Source: an uncultured Flavobacteriales bacterium (GTDB lineage Bacteria > Bacteroidota > Bacteroidia > Flavobacteriales_D > Sanyastnellaceae). From it: 8,225 bases of DNA. The DNA lies in contig CALKHD010000133.1 of assembly GCA_938092195.1 (NCBI GenBank), positions 1 to 8,225 of the forward strand. The letters run 5' to 3'. The position numbers were made by a program, and so were the translations under genes. Below, one piece after another: positions 1 through 7,100 of the stretch; within the stretch, counting starts at the first letter, position 1; every line of letters starts with the position of its first letter. Below the pieces are notes generated by a model, which worked only from the letters and a program-made list of their open reading frames with translations, ran no database searches and was not told where the DNA came from.

Positions 1-188
1 CATGAATCTTGGGTCACCAAATCATCTTGGTCCGAGTCACCCAGGGGCAGAACTCCACCTTCCTCGATTTGAACAAATGGCGCCGTTGAGGAAATACTCA
101 ATGCGGCATCCTCATCACCGTAAACGCTGACAACCTGCTCATTTGGGTTGTTCAAATAGGCCCATACCCGATAAACTGGGAAGCCCCC
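1..188 (-). repeat. Domain copy 2 in the GCTD-motif protein, partial
   Basis: Residues 236 onward (FPVYRVWAYLNNPNEQVVSVYG, then AALSISSTAPFVQ) resemble the start of the first copy in order and spacing. The copy stops at the window edge before the expected DSWxTIG segment. Confidence 0.55.
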
Positions 189-893
189 ATTTGACAATCC
201 GACTTGTTCCCAATCCAATCCTGCGAATCCATTGGAGGAATATTCGCAGCTCCCATCATCCGCCGAAGCGGAATTGTCATAATTCGTTGCATTTGAATCC
301 GTGCACCCGGCGTCATCGGGCAAGAGCAACTCCAAAAGGCCGGTTGACTCTATCGCCTCATCATCAGATGACGGTCTCCATTGAACATTCAATTCAATGG
401 AGATTGAACCCGTGGATGTGAACTGGCCCAACAAAATGGAAGAACCAGTCAAGACGCCTTGCCCAGACCCTGGGGTGAGATAAAAGGCACCTCCAAAATT
501 TCCAACACAAACAAATCCATTGCCATCTTCAAAACTGAGCAACGCCTCATTCCACTCCCCTCCTCCGATTGTCGACACCGATGCAGTGGTGGCTTCTCCT
601 ATGGTGAACCAGCTGTCCAAATCACTACCGGGGTAGAGCAACCCATTGACAGGTAGAGTTGGCCCGATGCCAGGGGCTTGATAAAAGGACTCCGTACTGA
701 CAACGGCCAATGGATGCTCTCCAGAAGCAAAGATGCTCAGCACTTCAGCGCCTGAGTCTGCCTCAAAATAAAGCCGATGAGTTGTTCCTTCAGGACCAGT
801 GCTTATCACTTCTGATGTCAAGGTGCCTTGGGAAAAGCATGCACCTGTAACGAAAAGAAATCCAGCAGCAAAAAGACAAGTAAGACGGAACAT
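1..893 (-). CDS. Secreted protein with GCTD/DDGSC motif and duplicated domain, 3' end cut by window edge
   Basis: I translated this frame from the minus strand: 297 complete codons from ATG at 893, still open at base 1, so the C terminus is missing. Residues 1-21 form a Sec signal peptide (MFRLTCLFAAGFLFVTG, then ACFS before Q22); Gln after the cleavage site is common in Bacteroidota. A domain at about 38-142 (RLYFEADSGAEVLSIF ... DSWFTIGE) recurs from about 236 (YRVWAYLNNPNEQVVSVYG) and runs off the edge. Between them, 196-218 holds GCTDSNATNYDNSASADDGS followed by CEY, matching the GCTDPxAxNYxPxAxxDDGSC motif frequent in exported flavobacterial proteins. The start is fixed by an in-frame TGA at 921-923 with no ATG between. 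The gene follows the giant gene on the same strand but has its own promoter candidate. From family knowledge such proteins often end in a T9SS sorting domain, which would lie outside the window. The molecular function is not known to me; a surface or secreted role is inferred. Confidence 0.9.
   Translation of the reverse strand, partial: MFRLTCLFAAGFLFVTGACFSQGTLTSEVISTGPEGTTHRLYFEADSGAEVLSIFASGEHPLAVVSTESFYQAPGIGPTLPVNGLLYPGSDLDSWFTIGEATTASVSTIGGGEWNEALLSFEDGNGFVCVGNFGGAFYLTPGSGQGVLTGSSILLGQFTSTGSISIELNVQWRPSSDDEAIESTGLLELLLPDDAGCTDSNATNYDNSASADDGSCEYSSNGFAGLDWEQVGLSNGGFPVYRVWAYLNNPNEQVVSVYGDEDAALSISSTAPFVQIEEGGVLPLGDSDQDDLVTQDS
240..308 (-). other. GCTD...DDGSCEY motif
   Basis: Residues 196-218 carry Gly-Cys-Thr-Asp, then NATNYDNSASADDGSC and Glu-Tyr. 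This short two-Cys, Asp-rich motif is widespread in secreted proteins of marine Bacteroidota; a disulfide and a bound cation are plausible but inferred. It sits as a linker between the two domain copies. Confidence 0.8.
468..782 (-). repeat. Domain copy 1 in the GCTD-motif protein (residues 38-142)
   Basis: This copy contains RLYFEADSGAEVLSIFA, an SxxSFYQ-type segment, SDLDSWFTIGE and a GNFGGAFYLTPG end. It matches, by memory, a domain seen in many exported flavobacterial proteins, typically with DSW(V/F)TIG at its centre. The second copy begins near base 188 and is cut by the window edge; matching landmarks are YR.W/YRLY, VxSVYG/VLSIFA and ALSIS/LAVVS. The domain name and ligand are unknown to me. 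Confidence 0.6.
831..893 (-). other. Signal peptide of the GCTD-motif protein
   Basis: Residues 1-21 have a basic residue at position 3, a hydrophobic core LFAAGFLFV, and a likely signal peptidase I site between Ser21 and Gln22. A Cys at 19 follows V-T-G-A, but the -3 residue is Thr rather than Leu, Val or Ile, so a lipobox is poorly supported and type I cleavage is preferred. Confidence 0.8.
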
Positions 894-940
894 CGAAGTG
901 TAAACTTCTCTAATCTCTTTTCATTCATTACCAGCTTTAT

Positions 941-969
941 CAAAAAATAGACCAAGTCCAATAATCAAA
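941..969 (-). promoter_or_regulatory. Candidate Bacteroidota-type promoter for the GCTD-motif gene
   Basis: Reading the minus strand, TTTG (969-966) is followed after 16 nt by TATTTTTTG (949-941). This resembles the Bacteroidota primary sigma consensus TTTG-N(about 17-23)-TAnnTTTG, with one extra T in the -7 element and a slightly short spacer. Transcription would begin around 934, giving a leader of about 40 nt. A purine-rich AGAGAAG lies about 10 nt before the ATG, but Shine-Dalgarno sites are weakly used in this phylum. Confidence 0.4.
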
Positions 970-1073
970 TTCTCAAGGCTTTTGAAAAGAATGGGAATGG
1001 CGCTAATTACTTATACACTTTGGCGAATTTCCTGCACCCCATCCAACTCGCTTTTGTGAAAATGATGGAGCCC

Positions 1074-1108
1074 AAGCAAAAAGGGCCACCCTCGCGGGCA
1101 GCCCTTTT
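1074..1108 (-). terminator. Intrinsic terminator of the giant repeat-protein gene
   Basis: On the minus strand, AAAAGGGC (1108-1101) pairs perfectly with GCCCTTTT (1086-1079). The apical part adds a CCC/GGG pairing around a 4-nt loop after a 2x2 mismatch. The stem is followed by T residues (TTTTTGCTT). It lies about 22 nt past the TGA at 1131-1133. The plus-strand side has no clean T tract (CGTCTATTTCG), so it serves the minus strand. Confidence 0.85.
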
Positions 1109-1130
1109 CGTCTATTTCGTTGTGAATGAA

Positions 1131-4100
1131 TCAGTCCGTCACCAGGAGCTTCTTCACCACCAAGTATTCTGAACTTGATAGGCGGATCTGGTACATGCCA
1201 CTCTGCAAGTCGCTGGCTTCAATGTTCAACGTGTTGTTCACGTTGGGTGAAGCCACACCGTCATAGAGTTGGCTAACCAAGACCCCATCCATGGTGAACA
1301 TGTCCACACGCAAGCGCATGTTTTGGGTCACCGTGAATCCGAGCATGCTCAAATCGTTGGTTGGGTTCGGCATCAAGTTGGTCACTCGGATGGGAGACTT
1401 TCCAGTCAGCACATCACCAGCACCACCCATCACGGATGGGCCATGGCTGCCGTCCTGTCCTCCGCTCACGGATGGACCATCATCTTCAGTGCAGCTTTCA
1501 GCATTCACGTCGACCGTGTAGCCAAACGCAGTGTTGTTTGCGCAATCATCACTGGCAACATAGTCACGTGTGATGCTCCATGGGAGGCAGCAATCGAGGT
1601 CTCCGAAGAGGTCACCCGAGAAGAATACACTCTCCTCGTTGTAAGTGCCTGAAGCCATCACCCAACCACTATAACCGTAGTTGTTGTTCTGGTTGTTGGC
1701 ACCGACACCCACCTGGAAGGCATAGTACTCGTTGGCTGGAGCGTGAGACAAAGACAAGCTCAATCCTGCGTAGTCACCTGTTCCAGTCAAAGTTCCACCG
1801 CTCATGATGCGGTAGTCCCAGTTCTCGTGGTCGTCGATCAAATCACCGCAGTCACGCTTGTAGTTGGTCTGCCCTTGGACAAACCAGTCTTCCCAGCTTT
1901 GGGCTTCACCGTAAGTCACGCTCAAGCTCAATCCGCCAAGTCCAATGGAACCGCCAGTACTGGCCAAGAGGTCTTGAGTCAAGACCCATGTGCCATTTTC
2001 CATTTGAGCCACTGTGCCCGTTCCATCTGAAACGAAGTCAACGCGAAGCTCACCATCGAAGTTGAACAAGCTGAAGCTGTGTGAATCCAAACCGTTGCAC
2101 GCCTCGCCATCTTCGAAGGCCTCTGGTGTGCTTGACTCACAATATGAAACAACACCTGAACCAGGTTGAGGAGCGTACTCACCCACGTAGACTTCGGTGA
2201 ACTCGATGTTCACCTCTGAATCACAGTTGTCATCCGCACTTGGCTCACATGCCTCCGGAATCAAAACTGTTCCTGAGAGGTCCGTACAGCAGACAGGCAC
2301 ATCATCATCATTGGTCAACCCACAAGTGTTGGTGAACTGAGGTGAGATGGTGTCACTCACTGTGATCGTCTGAACGTAGGTCTCTGTAGTCGTGCGGTTG
2401 CAATCATCCGTAGCCGTGGCCGTGAATGTGCGCGCGAATGAGTAGCTGCCTTCCAACGTTTCGTCCGTGTCCGCGCAAGCCTGGGAGATTTCTCCGTCCA
2501 CGCTGGTCACAACCACCTCGACATCTCCACAAATGTCACTGGCACCGTACGTGATGCCTCCGATGGTGGCCACCGTGGTATCAACATAGCATGACGCATC
2601 TACGTACAGGTCAACGTTTGCCGGACCCTCAATGGTGAGGCTCGGATCTGTCGTGTCCTGGATGGTGAACGTCGCCGTGGTCTCACTCGTGTTGTCACAC
2701 TCGTCAGTGGCCGTGAAGATCACTGTCGTGCTGCCCGTGGCACCGCAATCATCGCTCAATTCGCTGTGATTGTTGCTCCAAGTCACTTCTCCACAAGCGT
2801 CGGTCGCGGTTGCGCCTCCATTGTTGGCCAACCAAGCCGCCAATTCATCGGCGTTCCCTTCTCCGTCACACTCAACGGTTGAACCCGTTGCATGGTTGGT
2901 GATTGTTGGATCAGTATCGTCGGTCACCGTGATGGTCTGGGTACAAGTCTTGGTGGTCTCATTGTCACAGTGGTCTGTGGCCGTCACCGTCCACACACGT
3001 GTGATTACATAGCTGCCCGCACATCCGTCAACTTGGCTGTCCTCGTGGGATACCTCCATGTCCACATCCGTGTCACAGTTGTCGGCAACATTGCTAAAGG
3101 TGGCTGAACCATGGGTAGCAACAGTGGTGTCAGCCGAGCAATCCGCTGCATCTGCTGAAATGTTGATGATGGCCTGTGGACAGTGCAAATCAAACGTTGG
3201 ATCCTCATCGTCGGTGAGGGTCACCGTCTGAGACCAAGTGGACTCGTGTCCACATTCGTCAGTTGCCGTGTAGGTGCGCTGGTATACGCCTCCGCAAACA
3301 CCGGACTGCATCAGGTCTGAAATCACTGTGGTCACATCGCTGCAGTCATCAGTCACGCTGTAACCAAATGGGGTTTCAGCGTCGTAGTCCTCGCAAGCCA
3401 CGTCCACTTCGATATCTGCAGTGATCTCTGGGCCGTAGTTGTCTTCAATCGTGAAGGTCGCTGTGGTGCTGGTCATGAGTCCACAATCATCGCTGGCTGT
3501 GAAAGTCACAATCGCAGAACCCGTGGCACCACATTCGTCGGTAAAGCACCCTGCGATGTAAGTGTAACCAAGATCGACGCTGCCATTCCGGTAGTTTTTG
3601 TTGAAGGCGCGAAGGGCAACACGGCACTCCTGTGGTGTGTAGGCTTCGCTGCAATCACCCAGAACCAAGTCTGAGATGGCAATGATGTCGTTGATGCTCA
3701 TTCCGTAGAAGGGTCCATCGACAGCAATGAGGTCACCCAAAGCGATATCAGAAGGACTGAAGGCGGGATCCGCAGCATCGAAAGCCACGTTCAACTTGGC
3801 CGTCAGCACATGGGTCACCAGAGCATTGTCCCAGCAAGATGGGTCTGAATCAGCCGTTGGATTGGTTCCGCCATGTGACAGAGTAAGGTCCTGCGCACCA
3901 CCCGTACAAGGGAGGTAGGTATCCACCGCATCAGCCGTGGTAAAGACCAACTCGTAGCCATCTCCGCAACCCACTTTCACGCCATCAGGGAAGACAGCAT
4001 CGAAATCCGCATCGAGCAAGTCAGAGGCTGCACCACTGGTGCTCTTTCCCCAATCTTGCTGCTTGTAGTTGAGGAATGACTCAGCTGAACCGTCGCAATC

Positions 4101-7100
4101 TGCGTCGTAGTTGTTCGACCAAGTCACGCTGCTGCAATCGTCAGAGGCGCTTGCGCCACCGTAGTTATTCAACCAAGCATTCAACTCGGTCAAATTGCCA
4201 GACCCATCGCATTCGGCTGTCTCGTCTGAGGCCTCCGTATCCATGGTTGGAGCCGTGGTGTCTTCGATCGTGAAGGTCGCCGTGGTGGTGGTGGTCAAAA
4301 GACAAGCATCTGTGGCCGTGAAGGTCACCAATGCACTGCCCGTGGCACCGCAATCGTCGCTCAAAGCGCTGTAATCGTTGGTCCAGGTCACGCCGCCGCA
4401 ATCATCCGATGCAATGGCACCGCCGTTGCTGGCCAACCATGCATTGAGTGCCACTGTGTTTCCAGATCCGTCGCATTCGACAGTCTCATCAGAAGCCTCG
4501 GTGTCCATGCTCGGAGCCGTGGTGTCTTCGATTGTGAAGGTCGCCGTGGTGGTGGTGGTCAACAGACAAGCATCTGTGGCCGTGAAGGTCACCAACGCAC
4601 TGCCCGTGGCACCGCAATCGTCGCTCAAAGCGCTGTAATCGTTGGTCCAGGTCACGCCGCTGCAGAAGTCAGACGCCATGGCTCCACCGTTGCTGGCCAA
4701 CCATGCATTGAGTGCCGCTGTGTTTCCAGACCCGTCGCATTCGACAGTCTCGTCAGAAGCCTCGGTGTCCATGCTCGGAGGCGTGGTGTCTTCGATTGTG
4801 AAGGTCAATGTCAGTGTAGAAGAATTCAGGCAATCGTCTTTTGCAGTGAAGGTGACCGTGGCCATTCCTGTCTCACCACACTCGTCACTAAGGCTGCTGA
4901 AATCATTGCTCCAAGTGACATCGCTACAAGGGTCGCTGGCTGTTGCTCCACCTTGCGTGTTCAACCAATGTGTGAGCTCGACTGAGTTGCCACTGCCATC
5001 GCATTCCACGGTGGAAGGACTTCCTCCTGAAATGATGGGCCCCACGTTATCGGTCACCGTGATGGTCTGAACGCAGGTTGTAGAGTCACTGTTTCCACAG
5101 TTGTCTTCCGCGACCAATTTGAACGTCCGATCAAATGAATAGCTGCCCTCGCAAATTGGGCTTGATTCACCATCCGTGTAAGTCAAATCCAAACTTGGAT
5201 CCGAATCGCAGTTGTCAGTAGCAGAGGTGATGGCATTGCCGGTATTGGATGGATCCAAGTCGGCCATACAGCTTGCGTCTACAAAGACTTCTTTGTCAGC
5301 TGGACAGGTGATGGAAGGCACTGGCGCCTCATCGTCGGTCAAGTTCACCAAGAGTTCATAGGAGTCACTGGCATTGCCACATGCGTCCGTGGCTACAATG
5401 TTCACGGTGTAACCAGCAATGGGCAACACACAATCTCCACTGTTCGCAACGCATGTCGCCTCCAAGGTGTAATCATTGCAAACGTCGGTCACGGTAAAGA
5501 GACCCATCTCTTCAAGCGCATCTGCATCACAACTCCACTCGTCACATGGCACATTCACCAAGGGATCACTGCTGATGCTTGGAGGCGTGGTGTCTTCGAT
5601 GAAGAAAGACGCTGTGGTGCTCGTGTTGTTTCCACAGTCATCAGAGGCCGTGAAGGTCACGATACGCTGTTCGTCATTACAAGGGTCTTGCGACTGAAGC
5701 ACCTGCGTAGAGAAGTTGCTGATGGTCAATTCTGCATTGCCCAAACCTCCGAGGATGTAGGAAGCAATGCCCCAACCAAACTCATCGCCAGTTTCGACGA
5801 TCATGGTCATGCTGCCATTTTGTGTGGTGTTGCCCCAGCTCCATCCGGAGAGTGTGGTGGGTGAATCGTTGATGTAGAACGCGGGGTCCAGAAGTGAACC
5901 CGTATTTGGCCAAGATGTATTGAGCTCATAAGCCCAGTCAAAACTGACGCTCAACCTGGCGCGCGCGGGCTGACAAGCCTTCACCACACCTACTCCACCA
6001 CCTGGTCCAAATTGGCTGTCCAATGGACCATCAAAGTGAATTTCTGTGCCATCCACTGAAAAGCTGACTTCGCTGGGTGCTCCGTCATTGAGAATGGTCC
6101 AACTGTCCTCATCATAGGTGCCTGAGAAACCTGCATCTGCAGGCTGATAGCTGGCATAATCGTTGGACCAAGTCACATCGCTGCAACCGTCTGTGGCTAC
6201 AGCTCCGCCAGCATTAGCCAACCAAGCGTAGAACTGTTCGTTGTTGCCGAACCCATCACACTCGGTGGTGGAATCCATGGCCATGGTCAAAAGTTCGGGG
6301 TCGGTGTTGTCGTTAATCGTGATCACTTGGCTGCAAGTGGCGGTTCCAACATTGTCACAATCGTCTTGGGTGCTGGCCGACCAGGTTCTGGTGAACGTAC
6401 GCTGACCCACACATGCGTTGGTTTCAGGACCATCTGAATACGTGATGGCGATCTCCAAGTCTGTTGCGCAGTTGTCTGAGGCAGTAGCTGTTGCAGCGCC
6501 TGTTGTGGCTGTGTCGATGGGTGCTGTGCAATCATCAGCTGCATCCGCAGTGTAATCCGCTGGGCATGTCAATGTGATGACCGGCAACTCGTTGTCGTAC
6601 AGCTCCACATATTGCTCTGCCACAGCAGATTCATTTCCACAGGCATCAATGGCGGTCCAAATCCGCTGATAGGAGTTGGGACATCCTCCAGAGAAAGTAT
6701 GGGCTTCGATGCTGTATGTCACATCGCTGCAGAAATCTGAAGCGCCCTCGAAGGGGACCTGACTGGGATCGGTAGGATCTGTCAAATCTTCACATGCAGC
6801 AGTGGTGAAGCCAAACGAATTCTCCCAAGTGGGGTCCGTTGTGTCTATAATCGTAAAAGTCAACGTGATTGTGCTCTCATTCAGGCAATCGTCTGTGGCC
6901 GTGAAGGTCACATTGGCGCTCCCAGTTTCGCCACAATCATCGCTCAAGGCCGTGAAGTCATGACTCCAAGTCACGGTGCCACAGTCATCTGTAGCTGTAG
7001 CTCCGCCATTGCTATCCAACCAGAAGTCGAGCTCTGTCGTGTTGCCACTGCCGTCGCATTCAACGGTAGAAGGCCCTCCGCCAACAATGGTCGGGCCGGT

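Noticed and set aside
143..656. Plus-strand open frames in the left 700 bases
   Set aside because: They lie opposite a minus-strand frame with a signal peptide and a recognisable GCTD motif; the plus-strand products are low-complexity and unlike proteins.
831..893. Lipoprotein signal (VTGAC) in the GCTD-motif protein
   Set aside because: The position three before Cys is Thr, not Leu, Val or Ile; a signal peptidase I site before Gln22 fits better.
1079..1108. Terminator acting on the plus strand as well
   Set aside because: The plus-strand tail is CGTCTATTTCG rather than a T tract, and no plus-strand gene precedes it.
4248..5039. Regular direct repeats as a possible CRISPR array or satellite
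   Set aside because: The 264-bp period is coding, in frame and 88 residues long, with no short repeat-spacer pattern.
4378..5070. Long open frames on the plus strand opposite the repeat array (also around 1269-1652, 2770-3012 and 7371-7760)
   Set aside because: They mirror the giant gene's codon bias and repeats (the same antisense peptide recurs in each A copy) and have no independent start signals or recognisable domains.
6275..6286. 12-bp palindrome CCATGGCCATGG
   Set aside because: It encodes MAMD within module A2, stands alone, and has no regulatory context; a chance palindrome is likely.
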